DNA of 64,000 nt from Paenibacillus graminis (GTDB lineage Bacteria; Bacillota; Bacilli; Paenibacillales; Paenibacillaceae). A model generated the notes under the pieces. That model was not told the DNA's origin and did no database searches. It saw nothing but the letters and a program-made list of their open reading frames with translations. The position numbers were made by a program, and so were the translations under genes. The stretch is from assembly GCF_000758705.1 (NCBI RefSeq), contig NZ_CP009287.1, positions 186,001 to 250,000 of the forward strand, given 5' to 3'. The number at the start of each line of letters is the position of its first letter. The stretch's first letter is position 1. Shown one piece after another: positions 17,264-26,180 of this stretch.

Positions 17264-17340
17264 CACTGCTTCTCTGTCAGCTTCGTACATTGGGCGGCGG
17301 ATCTTACTGAGTCCAGTCCCGGTTCTAAATGGAGTAAAGC

Positions 17341-17369
17341 AAAAGACACCTATGGGGTGTCTTTTTTTT
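17341..17369 (+). terminator. pflA terminator
   Basis: AAAAGACACC/GGGTGTCTTTT stem and T run. The lead-in (CCCGGTTCTAAATGGAGTAAAGC) looks like a decayed ssrA tail (CCCCTCGGCTCCATATGGAGT...), but this similarity is weak. Confidence 0.85.
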
Positions 17370-17545
17370 CGCGCCCAGAGGCAGGCATTATCTATATCAC
17401 CGAGGCTAAATGTATGCGTTTGGAGAATGGCTCCCTAATTTCGTAGTAATGCCAGCCCCCAAGACAATCGAAGAGAACGGCAAACAAAACGTAAACAATC
17501 CCTCATCCTGGTAACAAGTTAAGGGAATGTCTTTTTTATTTCATA

Positions 17546-18907
17546 TTACTTGATATGCGAAGGGGTCGTTTTTTGAATATGAACCAAAATGTCGAATTGC
17601 TCTTGAAGGGAAACATCATCATCATATTGCGGTACGTTAGGAATGATCTGTGCACCGCCATCCAAGAATGGCTGCTTTTCTTTTGCCCATTGCTGTGCGG
17701 CTCCATTCAATTTGCGGAGATCTAACAGGAACTGATCGTAATGAACTTGTCCAAGCATATGATTGGAGCTGTTCTCGTTCTTCTGAATGGCATCCGCTCC
17801 AATCTTATTTTCACTGAGTGATATAAATGCCGTAAATTTGCCTTCCGTGGTGGTGGAGCCAATGGCTACATATTGATTACCTACACGTTCTTTCAGAAAC
17901 TCCCCGGCGACTTTAGGATACATCTTCTCAGTGATAACACCTTTAGCTATGTGAATATTGTGCCCCCAAACCATCGTTTTACCGCCCAATTTTTCTTGAG
18001 CCCAAACAGCGTGCTCGGCTAGATACTGATCATGCAGCTTCACCAGGCTCGGATAGTCAGCCGGAATCACCATCTTTGTAAAATTCTCTATCACCTTAGC
18101 CGTCTCTTTCACCCAAGCTAGCTCGTATGAATCCGTCTCATTATTCGGCCTCGTTTTGTCTTCAAGTAGTTTGACTACTTTTTGCGCATTAGCCATATGC
18201 TTTTCTTTCACTTCAGTAGTCAGCTTCATATATTCCTGTAGATTACCTGCTACCGATGATAACTCTTTGTAGCTTTGCTCGACTTCGGGCAGCAAATCAG
18301 GATGATACTCTTTTACATAGTTGATCACTTTATCGAAGACACTTTGATCCAGCATTTTTAGGTCGAGTCCGATGAATTGAATTTTCTTTTTATTTACAGG
18401 ATCAGAGTTGTATTCCCGCATCCATTCTACCATAGCGACGATCTCATCCGTTGGGTACAACAGCTTCAAAAACTCCCTAGGGTCGCCTTTTCCCGTTTGG
18501 ATATACTCGTTCAGCTTTAAACCGCTGCCCCAATCCTCTTCAATCCCAAAATTGGTGAATCCCAGCTCAGTGACCAAATACTTCACGAGGCGATGCTTCA
18601 TCATAAAAATCTCCGAGCTTCCGTGAGTAGCCTCTCCCAAACCAACATAATTTGCATTTCCTATCATGTCTTTTAGCGGTTTTAAATCATCCAATGGTTG
18701 TTTTGGATCTGACGTCTTCAGTTGCTTCGCCTGCAATTGGAGTGATTTTGCAATACTGTTTTGAGATATTTGAGCTGTCTCAACGGGTTGGGTTGTTCCT
18801 ATTTGATCCGTCTTTTCAGCTGGTCCCGTACTGCAACCTGTAGTTATAATCGCAGTACTTAGCATTACGGCAACTCCACCGTAAATCATTTTTCTTCTTT
18901 TGTTCAT
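17546..18907 (-). CDS. Erythromycin esterase-like lipoprotein
   Basis: 453 residues. Lipoprotein signal peptide with lipobox ITTGC (Cys near residue 25), so it would be anchored outside the membrane. The mature part belongs to the erythromycin esterase (Ere) superfamily: GLGEATHGSSEIF, GIEEDWGSG and VWGHNIHIAK carry the conserved Glu and His residues. Many members do not act on macrolides, and the lipoprotein form argues for another extracellular substrate; no resistance should be assumed. It stands alone, and 110 bases upstream lies a divergent operon. Confidence 0.85.
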   Translation of the reverse strand: MNKRRKMIYGGVAVMLSTAIITTGCSTGPAEKTDQIGTTQPVETAQISQNSIAKSLQLQAKQLKTSDPKQPLDDLKPLKDMIGNANYVGLGEATHGSSEIFMMKHRLVKYLVTELGFTNFGIEEDWGSGLKLNEYIQTGKGDPREFLKLLYPTDEIVAMVEWMREYNSDPVNKKKIQFIGLDLKMLDQSVFDKVINYVKEYHPDLLPEVEQSYKELSSVAGNLQEYMKLTTEVKEKHMANAQKVVKLLEDKTRPNNETDSYELAWVKETAKVIENFTKMVIPADYPSLVKLHDQYLAEHAVWAQEKLGGKTMVWGHNIHIAKGVITEKMYPKVAGEFLKERVGNQYVAIGSTTTEGKFTAFISLSENKIGADAIQKNENSSNHMLGQVHYDQFLLDLRKLNGAAQQWAKEKQPFLDGGAQIIPNVPQYDDDVSLQEQFDILVHIQKTTPSHIK

Positions 18908-19035
18908 GGTATCACCTCATGGATTTTTTTGAAGTAAGACTCTATCTGCATACAAGCAAATTGGGTCGTCTTCAGTAGTCCAATTGTCACTCCCTCCCTA
19001 TCATTTAAGCCAGTTACAACTCTTCACTATTTCAT

Positions 19036-19242
19036 GTGATGCAATCCACGCTAACGAATCGATCAGCCCCAACATATCACAAAGCAAATGATGACATGTT
19101 GTCACTGGTGGAGATGACAGCTGTGCGGTTAGTATGGAGCAGGTTGGATATATTCCGAATGTCACATAACATTTTTACACTGGTGCGGTTGACGGAAGAA
19201 GCTAACCATACAATACCGCTATTACACGGAGAGGAGCGATGA
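19036..19242 (+). CDS. Small hypothetical ORF before sensor gene
   Basis: 68 residues with no family I recognise and no clear ribosome site. It is kept because its TGA overlaps the ATG of the next gene (ATGA at 19239-19242), a common operon arrangement. It could equally be a chance frame across the promoter region. Confidence 0.3.
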   Translation: MMQSTLTNRSAPTYHKANDDMLSLVEMTAVRLVWSRLDIFRMSHNIFTLVRLTEEANHTIPLLHGEER

Positions 19243-19826
19243 ACCTTATGAAATCAGGTTTCATCCAAAATGGTTGTTTTTTAGTATTAACTTTCATTAC
19301 AGGCTTATTTTACTTTTGCTTTTATATGTTAGCTCTGTCGTTCAGTTTAAGTCTTTCATTTATAGGAATCGGCATTCCACTATTTACACGGGTATTGCGA
19401 ACTACGACAACCTTCATCCAATTCGAACGCACGCAGACGAAAATTTATACAGATATTACGACAGCACCTTACGACAAAAAAACAACAACGGATGCATCGA
19501 TTTGGGTTCATGCCAAATTAGAACTTACGGATCGTCGCAATTGGCTCGCCGTCTTTTGGCTAATGCAGAAGTTGGGGATCGGACTCGTCAGTCTCGTCAG
19601 CGTAGTCGTTCTCTATTTAACACCGCTTGCATTCCTGTTGGCACCAATTTTGTATCGGTACATCGATATGAATGTCATTTTCATGCAAGTAGATACTTTT
19701 GCGAAATCACTCCTTATCATGGTTCTGGGAGCGGTGCTTGCCGCAATAAGCGTCAAGTTGGGTGACCGGTTGGCGAAAACATTCGGAGGTTATACGCGAA
19801 CCATGATTCAACAGCTGGACCGATAG
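19239..19826 (+). CDS. Membrane protein with sensor-type domain
   Basis: 195 residues with about four hydrophobic segments: two near the N-terminus (about 10-50) and two near the C-terminus (about 108-135 and 150-175). The pattern resembles the putative membrane sensor domain often found fused to or beside DesK-type histidine kinases. GGAGAGGAG precedes ATG 19239. The two-component gene follows 111 bases downstream in the same direction, so a shared signalling role is likely but inferred. Confidence 0.65.
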   Translation: MNLMKSGFIQNGCFLVLTFITGLFYFCFYMLALSFSLSLSFIGIGIPLFTRVLRTTTTFIQFERTQTKIYTDITTAPYDKKTTTDASIWVHAKLELTDRRNWLAVFWLMQKLGIGLVSLVSVVVLYLTPLAFLLAPILYRYIDMNVIFMQVDTFAKSLLIMVLGAVLAAISVKLGDRLAKTFGGYTRTMIQQLDR

Positions 19827-19937
19827 CTATTTTTTTCCGGCCTTATGCAGGTGACGGAGCGTAAACAGCCAATTACACACTGCATAAAGGTTTGGTTTAT
19901 AATAACTATAGGAAACACACAGATAGCTGCTTAGGGG

Positions 19938-21740
19938 TTGAAAGAATTGTTGGAAATGATCAAAAAATGGTTTTGGTACGATTGGATTATGCTGGGGCTC
20001 CGCCTTATTACTAGCGTTTCGCTCATTCTCACGACGATCAGATTTCAGGAAGGTCTAGCGCTGCCTTTATGGACCGTTATTTTTTGGGAGATTGCCGCTT
20101 TCTCCATTCCCTGGGTTTGCTTGCTGCTCAACTACAAATATTATTTATTCACAGAGATACTGCTCTTTGGCGGGCTATGCGTACATTTAACCTCGTTGTT
20201 TCCAGAAGCTTTTCCTTCATTTCTTGTATCAGTCTTTCTGATCGCGGCGAATAGCGCCCGTCTGTCCTATCATTGGACGGCACCTGCAACGGTCTTGGTA
20301 ATTCCCGGAATTTTTTATGTTGTTTCGCCAAATTACAGCTATTGGCTCATGGTAATCTACTACGGACTTGCTTATGTGATGGGATTCGCTTTTCATTTAT
20401 TGACCGTCAATCATCGGCAAAATGAAACGATCCGCAAGCAAAACGCGGTGCTTGAGCAATATATGTCCCAAATCGAGCGTATTACGCTGGCAGAAGAGCG
20501 AAACAGGCTGTCGAAAGAGCTTCACGATACTGTCGGTCATGCATATACTTCCATCATCATGGGAATGGAAGCGTTCCGCTCCGAGCTTACTACTGAAAAG
20601 GGTAGACAGAGGCTGGATTCCTTGCTTGAGTTGGGCCGCAAAAGTATAGAGGAAGTGAGGGGCTACTTGCATCAAATGGAGTCTTCAGAGCAGTCGCTTT
20701 CCTTGGTCCAGGCTCTGCAAAAGCTTGGAGATGAATTTCAGGAGCATGCCCGGGTCGAGGTAAGCTTTCGTGCGTTCGGAGAGGAGTCCCGACTGTCCCA
20801 ACAAGCGAAAATGGCGTTCATTCGCTGCTTGCAGGAGTCGCTCACGAATGCGGTTCGTCACGGCCAGGCGACGGATATCACTGTTTCTTTGCAATTTGGG
20901 CACCAAGATACAAGATTGGAGGTGCATGACAACGGAAGAGGGATGGAAGAATGGCAGGAGGGCTTCGGCATGAACGCGATGAAGGAGCGGGCCATGAATT
21001 TGCAAGGTCAAGTGTTCGTCTATACGAAACCAGGGGAAGGTACACTTGTCACCTGTACGTTGCCGCGACAAGCGGAAATGGAGAACGACCTTATTCAGCT
21101 GTTGATCGTCGACGACCAGCCTTTTATTCGGGAAAGTCTGCAGATGCTGCTCGGCAAATACCAAGACTTGAACGTAGTCGGCTCGGCAGAGGATGGCAAA
21201 CAAGCCGTCGACCTGTGCGGACGCCTCCAGCCCCACGTAGTGCTAATGGATTTGGATATGCCACGCATGAATGGAGCCGAGACAACCAAAATGATCAAGC
21301 AGCAATGGCCGCATATCCGCATATTGATTTTCACGACGTTCCAGGATGCGGAGCAAGCATTGGACTTACTGCGCAGCGGTGCGGACGGCTTCCTGCTAAA
21401 ATCAGCCGAACCGTTAGAGCTGGCCGATACCATCCGGCTTATACACAGAGGAGGCACATTAATCGATCAGGGAATGTCCCAAAAAATATTCGAGAAGCTC
21501 GATAAGAGCGTCGAATCAACGCAACTGAAAGCCGTCAACGACTATGACCTGACTTACAGGGAAATAGAAATATTGCAGCTTGTTGCCAAAGGGCTCGGGT
21601 ACAAGACGATAGCGTCCAAGGTGTATTTGTCGGTCGGCACGGTCAGAAACTACGCCTCCTCAGCCTATATTAAGCTAGGAGTACGCAACAAGGAAGAAGC
21701 CGTCCAGAAAGCGTTGGAAATCGGGATCATCGTTAGCTAG
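19938..21740 (+). CDS. One-piece NarL/DesK-type histidine kinase-response regulator
   Basis: 600 residues. Order: about six membrane segments (residues 10-155), HisKA_3 dimer-phosphoacceptor domain with His in LSKELHDTVGHAYTS, ATPase domain (ESLTNAVRHG, VHDNGRGM), then without a stop a receiver domain (LLIVDDQPFIRES, phospho-Asp in VLMDLDMPRMNG, Lys in LLKSAEP) and a LuxR/NarL helix-turn-helix (LTYREIEILQLVAKGLGYK). Kinase and regulator of this family are normally two genes; here MENDLIQLLIVDD at the junction looks like the old start of the regulator. The start may be TTG 19938 or ATG 19956; neither has a strong ribosome site. It probably controls the sensor gene upstream or a transporter elsewhere. 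Confidence 0.88.
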   Translation: MKELLEMIKKWFWYDWIMLGLRLITSVSLILTTIRFQEGLALPLWTVIFWEIAAFSIPWVCLLLNYKYYLFTEILLFGGLCVHLTSLFPEAFPSFLVSVFLIAANSARLSYHWTAPATVLVIPGIFYVVSPNYSYWLMVIYYGLAYVMGFAFHLLTVNHRQNETIRKQNAVLEQYMSQIERITLAEERNRLSKELHDTVGHAYTSIIMGMEAFRSELTTEKGRQRLDSLLELGRKSIEEVRGYLHQMESSEQSLSLVQALQKLGDEFQEHARVEVSFRAFGEESRLSQQAKMAFIRCLQESLTNAVRHGQATDITVSLQFGHQDTRLEVHDNGRGMEEWQEGFGMNAMKERAMNLQGQVFVYTKPGEGTLVTCTLPRQAEMENDLIQLLIVDDQPFIRESLQMLLGKYQDLNVVGSAEDGKQAVDLCGRLQPHVVLMDLDMPRMNGAETTKMIKQQWPHIRILIFTTFQDAEQALDLLRSGADGFLLKSAEPLELADTIRLIHRGGTLIDQGMSQKIFEKLDKSVESTQLKAVNDYDLTYREIEILQLVAKGLGYKTIASKVYLSVGTVRNYASSAYIKLGVRNKEEAVQKALEIGIIVS

Positions 21741-21865
21741 AATTCGAAGGACAAAAGGGAAAGAACAGGCAACTGATTCTGAGAGAGCCAAATAAACGCG
21801 GCAAACCACTTAGGGCGTGCGCATCATAAAATAGAATAAGGGTCTTATCCATGGTGGGGATGAAG

Positions 21866-22020
21866 GCTAAACGGTACAGTGAACTGTACCAGAAAGATCC
21901 GCATCACGAGTATTGTTTTTTCACACTCCCGTCCTAAGGTTGTGGTGTGAGAGCAATATATGGGAATGCTATTATACGAGGTGTAGGTGGTGTGGATTAT
22001 GTGTACACTAAGTTCCTGAA
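21866..22020 (+). pseudogene. Decayed copy of the retropepsin gene pair
   Basis: Bases 21866-21982 match 6546-6660 (the end of the 6408 gene: KRYSEL, YCFF), and 21971-22020 match 6836-6885 (the IIRGVGGV-YVYTK part of the protease). The 170 bases between, including the catalytic DTG codons, are deleted. Several frameshifts are present. This is a deletion relic of the cassette at 6070-7042. Confidence 0.85.
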
Positions 22021-22069
22021 ACTCCATTAAAGACGCCAAAATCTGTTGGATTCTTAAATATCCAGAGCT

Positions 22070-22116
22070 GAAGTAGCGGGATAGGCTATCTAGTCTCCGC
22101 CTGGAGCCAGCAGAAG
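22070..22116 (+). repeat. Short ssrA fragment
   Basis: AGTAGCGGGATAGGCTATC and TCTCCGCCTGG-GCCAGCAGAAG match ssrA 4692-4737 at most positions. It lies 50 bases after the retropepsin relic. Confidence 0.75.
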
Positions 22117-22149
22117 TTAACTATGAAACAGGGCTCCTTGGTATATTTG

Positions 22150-22177
22150 AAAAGCCCAACCGTGAGGTCGGGCCTTT
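22150..22177 (-). terminator. VOC gene terminator
   Basis: On the minus strand GCCCGACC pairs with GGTTGGGC (wobble pair included), followed by TTTT, 20 bases after the stop. Confidence 0.8.
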
Positions 22178-22197
22178 ATCTACATGATTGTGTCACC

Positions 22198-22593
22198 TTA
22201 TTTGGCATGCTTATCCGGCTGATGAATACCAAATATATTACCTTCTGTGTCCAGGTAATACCCTTGCCACGCCATCCCAGGTAATGCATACTTCGGCAAT
22301 GCGAGCTTGCCCCCAAGTTTCAAAATTATTGCTTCAGTAGAGTCGTAATCCTCAACTCCCATAGTACAAGCATAACCATTCATTGCTTGTCCGGATTCTG
22401 GAGACGCACCCCGACGTTGCATCAAAGCCCCATTGATGCCGAGTTCGCTCGCATCTCCCGTGGTAGCTCCGAAATAGGGCGTTCCAGCATATTCACTCCA
22501 ATCCTCAAAGGTCCATCCGAATACCTCACCATAAAACTTCTTAGCACGTTCCATGTCATCTACATGAATTTCGAAATGAACTAATCGGCCCAT
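22198..22593 (-). CDS. VOC family protein (glyoxalase-like)
   Basis: 131 residues from ATG 22593, which follows GGAGGAGATC; the ORF extends further upstream without a ribosome site. Vicinal-oxygen-chelate fold of paired beta-alpha-beta-beta-beta units: MGRLVHFEIHVDDMERAKKF at the start and YYLDTEGNIFGIHQ at the end. His and Glu residues in these segments are in metal-ligand positions. Substrate unknown. It is flanked on both sides by relics of the retropepsin cassette. Confidence 0.85.
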   Translation of the reverse strand: MGRLVHFEIHVDDMERAKKFYGEVFGWTFEDWSEYAGTPYFGATTGDASELGINGALMQRRGASPESGQAMNGYACTMGVEDYDSTEAIILKLGGKLALPKYALPGMAWQGYYLDTEGNIFGIHQPDKHAK

Positions 22594-22689
22594 GATCTCC
22601 TCCAATGCTTTGACTTCAAACATCATGCCTTTATTATACTTTCCTTTTTCGCTAAATATATAAAATTTAATTGAAAATTTTCTTTAAGG

Positions 22690-22785
22690 TCAATTATATG
22701 GGTTCATGGAGGAGGCCAAGCACAGAACAGGGCCTCGATGAAGAGGAAGCCTTTGTAGTCGGATTTCTGGAGGGATACCGCTTGG
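22690..22785 (+). pseudogene. Fragment of the 6070-type gene
   Basis: Matches 6211-6306: GGTTCATGGAGGAGGC, an acidic run, and TTTCTGGAGGGATACCGCTT, encoding the EEAFVVGFLEGYR block. No start, and the 3' end is unrelated. The remaining 390-base gap holds only this and the terminator at 22893. Confidence 0.85.
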
Positions 22786-22892
22786 ATTCTTCCAGGATAT
22801 GGTGCCGGGCTAAATCCCCGTGTATCAAGGGCTCGGGAGGCGCAAGCCTGTCCACGTTTACATTACTTGGAGATGAGTAGGGATACCATGTG

Positions 22893-22936
22893 AAAAACCG
22901 GCTTGTTCGCATTGCATGCGAACAAGCCGGTTTTTG
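22893..22936. terminator. Strong bidirectional terminator
   Basis: AAAACCGGCTTGTTCGCAT and ATGCGAACAAGCCGGTTTT form an almost perfect 19-bp stem with A and T tracts at the ends. It serves padC on the minus strand. Confidence 0.9.
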
Positions 22937-22986
22937 GTTTTCTTCAGTTTGACTGAATCATTTCGGTCATTCGTTTTTAGCTTTAC

Positions 22987-23493
22987 TTATTTCAATTTTC
23001 CTGCACGGATGTCGTCTGTCATCCCTTTATAAGGCGCTTTGGAAATCAGCTCTTGATTGTTAATACCGGCGTTTTCTAGAAAGGTGATATCAGCAAATTC
23101 AGGAACAACATACTTTGGATAAGTTTCATATTTTTCGCGCGATTCTTTCATTAATTCAAGATGATCATTTTGATAACAAACCGTAATTTCCGGATGTTCA
23201 TGAACCCACTTTGGGAAAAAAATAACACCGTGCATTCGTTTTTCATGTGGCATAAAGTTCAGGGAAACGTCCGTTCCTGTTGGCTCGGTCCATGATACTT
23301 TATAAACGCCTTCTGTTAGTTTTACAATATCAACTTCCTGGTCGCGCACCCAGCGGCCCGCAACCATGCCGCTATGGATACGGTAATCAATGGTATGGTC
23401 ATTCTTGATGTAGATTTCGTATTCCCAACCAATTTCATAAGTATAAATCATATGGCTTCCTACAAAGTCTTTTAAAGCTTCCTTCGGCTGCAA
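22987..23493 (-). CDS. padC: Phenolic acid decarboxylase
   Basis: Cofactor-free decarboxylase turning ferulic, p-coumaric and caffeic acids into vinyl phenols, a detoxification of plant phenolics. 168 residues, family length. Conserved blocks: [20 protein letters not shown] with the substrate-binding Tyr pair, [15 protein letters not shown] with the Arg, and [12 protein letters not shown] with the Glu. It is downstream of the reductase gene by 42 bases on the same strand, and both diverge from a LysR gene. In other Firmicutes padC is often controlled by PadR; no padR is visible here. Confidence 0.95.
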   Translation of the reverse strand: MQPKEALKDFVGSHMIYTYEIGWEYEIYIKNDHTIDYRIHSGMVAGRWVRDQEVDIVKLTEGVYKVSWTEPTGTDVSLNFMPHEKRMHGVIFFPKWVHEHPEITVCYQNDHLELMKESREKYETYPKYVVPEFADITFLENAGINNQELISKAPYKGMTDDIRAGKLK

Positions 23494-23535
23494 ATGGATT
23501 CCTCCTTATTTAAATAGCTGCCTGCTTGAACGGTT

Positions 23536-24495
23536 TTATTTCATATCCCGCCAGTTTTGAATATTGTTCTCCCAAATATATTTATATTTTCCGACAATAT
23601 CTCTTGCTGTTTTTGGCTTTTGTCCAGTCAAAGCTTCAATGGCACCGGATTGAACGTTTAAAAGCCCTTCTTTAATGCTGGCATCGGTTGTCACGAGATC
23701 ATCGCCGCAGAATGGAACAGGCGAGCGGGAGAAATCACCGGTAATTTCTCTGGGAATGTGCAGTTTTTCCAGGTGTTTGTAATATTGCTCGGCATTCACA
23801 GGAGTATACTCCAGGTCTCTACCGGAAACCTCTTTAATGAGATTGCACAGATCCCTTACGGAAACAGACTCGGATCCTACAATATTATAAGCCTGGTTGT
23901 CTTTGCCTTTTCCAAGTAGGGCTGCGGCTGCGGCCCTTGCGCAATCATCCTTGTGAACTAAAGTAGCCCGGCCTTCGCCGGCAGTGCTTAACCATTTATT
24001 GTCGGACATTAGTGCCAACATCACATACATAGTCAGATAGTTTTCTAAATATAAGTTATTTCTCATTGCATTGTAGGCAATACCTGTTGACTTTAAGTAG
24101 TTTTCAGTTGCTGTATGGTCTGGAGTTACAAAAACATGAGCGTAGTTAGGATCTGTCGCACCGATAAATGAACTATATGTGATGTGAGAAATTCCTGCTT
24201 TGATTGCCGTATCAATCGCATTTTTGTGTTGTTGGACTCTTCTGCCTACTTCAAGGCCAGAGACAATATAGATACGATCACCATCTTGGAAAGCCCGTTC
24301 CATGGATGGAATGTCATCATAATTAATTTCAAAGATGTTGACTCCCGCATTTTCCCAACGTTGAACCGTATCCTGGGGAATTCTGTCTTTCTTCATGCAT
24401 GTGAAGGTTAAATTGCGGCCATCTACTTCTGCGAGAACCGTTTCCGCCACACGGCTTGCAAGTTGGCCATCTACGCCTGTTACAATATAACGCAT
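23536..24495 (-). CDS. NmrA-like NAD(P)-binding oxidoreductase
   Basis: 319 residues of the atypical SDR type. The Rossmann motif is slightly altered at the N-terminus (YIVTGVDGQLASRVAE), and a second region reads HITYSSFIGATDPNYAHV. It lacks a clear YxxxK pair, as in NmrA-like proteins that sense or reduce with NAD(P). Probably the first gene of a two-gene operon with padC, driven from the control region shared with the divergent LysR gene. Substrate unknown. Confidence 0.85.
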   Translation of the reverse strand: MRYIVTGVDGQLASRVAETVLAEVDGRNLTFTCMKKDRIPQDTVQRWENAGVNIFEINYDDIPSMERAFQDGDRIYIVSGLEVGRRVQQHKNAIDTAIKAGISHITYSSFIGATDPNYAHVFVTPDHTATENYLKSTGIAYNAMRNNLYLENYLTMYVMLALMSDNKWLSTAGEGRATLVHKDDCARAAAAALLGKGKDNQAYNIVGSESVSVRDLCNLIKEVSGRDLEYTPVNAEQYYKHLEKLHIPREITGDFSRSPVPFCGDDLVTTDASIKEGLLNVQSGAIEALTGQKPKTARDIVGKYKYIWENNIQNWRDMK

Positions 24496-24539
24496 GTTTT
24501 AATCCCTCTTTTCTAGTGATAACTTTCACAAGGAAAGAA

Positions 24540-24580
24540 TAGCATAGGTTGACACTAGAGTGAAATTACCCTATGTTATG
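24540..24580. promoter_or_regulatory. Putative LysR operator and lysR promoter
   Basis: CATAGG (24543-24548) and CCTATG (24570-24575) form an inverted repeat in the divergent control region. The -35 TTGACA (24549-24554) and -10 TATGTT (24572-24577), 17 bases apart, lie within it, so a bound LysR protein would repress its own gene. By-eye prediction. Confidence 0.55.
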
Positions 24581-24619
24581 ATTTATAAAAAAGATTTATT
24601 AATAAAAGGGATGTTTCAA

Positions 24620-25504
24620 ATGAATATTCAGCAATTAAAGTGCTTTGTTTCACTTGCCGAGACACTGAATTTTTCAAAAACGGCTGAGAAATTAAATTTG
24701 ACACAACCTGCTGTAAGCCACAACATAAAAAGTTTAGAAAATGAGCTGGGAATCATTTTATTTGTTCGCAACAAAAGGACTGTTAATTTGACTTTAGCCG
24801 GCAATAGCTTTTACGAAGATATGGAAGGACTTCTATTTAGATTAGACCAATCCATTAAGAAAGCAAAACGGCTCTCCGGAGAATATGAAAGCACTTTGGT
24901 TATCGGATACACGGAGACTGTTTTTGAAAAAAAAGTTTTGCCGGACATTATTAAGCGATTTAAGGAAAAATACCCGCAGATTCAAATTCAGTTGAAAAAG
25001 TCTAATTTGACCAGAGAGAAAGAAGATTTATTAAACCAAAAGTTTGATATCATATTTACTTCGGAAGATAATTTGGGAAAGGACATTGATTTTTGTTTTT
25101 ATCCGATACTTCAAGGGTCCTATGTTTGTGTACTGCCCAAAAATCATTCTTTCGCGAATGAAAGTGAGCTGGACATCGAACAATTAAATCATCAATCGAT
25201 CATTTTATTTGACGAACACCAATCCCCCCCAACCCTAAAAAGGATGAACAGGAAAATTATTGAGAATTGTCCCGATTCCATTTATACCTATGGAGACACC
25301 ATAAATACAGTACATACCATGATAAAAAGTGATCTTGGCGTTTCGGTTCTGCCGGACTTTGTGATTGGAGAGGATAGCGAGATCGCCATTGTTCCTTTAA
25401 GCTATACTGAAGAAGTGGTTTACGGCCTTGCTTGCCTTAGAAGCGAAGAGCGCTTAGAAGTAAAACGCTGGATTTCAATTATAAAAGAGTTACTCACTCT
25501 TTGA
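24620..25504 (+). CDS. LysR-family transcriptional regulator
   Basis: 294 residues from ATG 24620 with AAAAGGGATG just upstream; an in-frame extension to 24560 would run through the promoter. N-terminal winged HTH (MNIQQLKCFVSLAETLNFSK, TQPAVSHNIKSLENELG), then the effector-binding domain in two periplasmic-binding-like lobes. Divergent to the reductase-padC operon, so it is the likely regulator of that operon, perhaps responding to a phenolic acid. Confidence 0.93.
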   Translation: MNIQQLKCFVSLAETLNFSKTAEKLNLTQPAVSHNIKSLENELGIILFVRNKRTVNLTLAGNSFYEDMEGLLFRLDQSIKKAKRLSGEYESTLVIGYTETVFEKKVLPDIIKRFKEKYPQIQIQLKKSNLTREKEDLLNQKFDIIFTSEDNLGKDIDFCFYPILQGSYVCVLPKNHSFANESELDIEQLNHQSIILFDEHQSPPTLKRMNRKIIENCPDSIYTYGDTINTVHTMIKSDLGVSVLPDFVIGEDSEIAIVPLSYTEEVVYGLACLRSEERLEVKRWISIIKELLTL

Positions 25505-25719
25505 CCCGGCAACGGGGCTGGCCCTCTCTTTAGTAGGGTAGTCAGAGCACACGGCATACACCGATAAGATTCTTCATTATTTTCTACTGTCGGTTCAACG
25601 TAAAATCCAGCTTCCGCCAATAAAGCCACACGGCAGGAATATCTCCACCACTCAACGAATCCCTTACATATTGAGCGATGGCATTAATCAAGTGCAATTG
25701 AGAAGGGAGGCTTCCTTAT

Positions 25720-26073
25720 ATGGGAACAGAAGCGGATCAGCGGTTGAACGATGGCCCTAAAATTCGAAAGGAAAAAGATATTGTTGCAAAAATGATTCGC
25801 ATATATTGCAAGAAAAAACATCGTGAAAAAGAGCTCTGTGCGGAATGCCAGAGCTTAAATGAGTATGCTATGAAAAGACTGTCCCACTGCAAATTCGGTG
25901 AAGAGAAAACGGCTTGTGCGAAGTGTCCGATCCATTGTTATCAACCGGTTTACCGTCAAAAAATCAAGGGTGTTATGCGTTTTTCAGGCCCGTGGATGCT
26001 GCTATATCATCCATTGGAGTCCATAAGGCATATCCCTATACCCCATAAGTTAAGAAAATCAATTTCACGCTAG
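25720..26073 (+). CDS. YgbA_NO-type cysteine-rich protein
   Basis: 117 residues with a compact Cys cluster: ELCAECQSLNEYAMKRLSHC followed by CAKCPIHCY. The pattern and size match the 'nitrous oxide-stimulated promoter' family (YgbA-like), linked elsewhere to nitrosative stress. It probably binds iron or zinc. GAAGGGAGG precedes the start. No operon partner. The 214 bases before it contain no gene I can support. Confidence 0.8.
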   Translation: MGTEADQRLNDGPKIRKEKDIVAKMIRIYCKKKHREKELCAECQSLNEYAMKRLSHCKFGEEKTACAKCPIHCYQPVYRQKIKGVMRFSGPWMLLYHPLESIRHIPIPHKLRKSISR

Positions 26074-26120
26074 CTATCTTAGCAAGCTGCTCCAGACTCC
26101 GGCCGGTGACACGGAGGATG

Positions 26121-26162
26121 GAAGCAGGGGATGTGATTGACGTCAGAGCAATAGAACAATAA
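26121..26162 (+). pseudogene. 3' tail of a lost retropepsin gene
   Basis: Reads EAGDVIDVRAIEQ and a stop, corresponding to QAGAVIDTGEMQLKTN at the end of the 6662 gene. Like that gene it is followed a few bases later by the repeat unit (here unit C). The rest of the gene is missing. Confidence 0.6.
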
Positions 26163-26180
26163 CCGGCGGCTGCTGGCTGA

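Noticed and set aside
25420..25629. Minus-strand frame across the end of the LysR gene
   Set aside because: Overlaps a solid gene and no family is recognised; the part beyond the gene is too short to judge.
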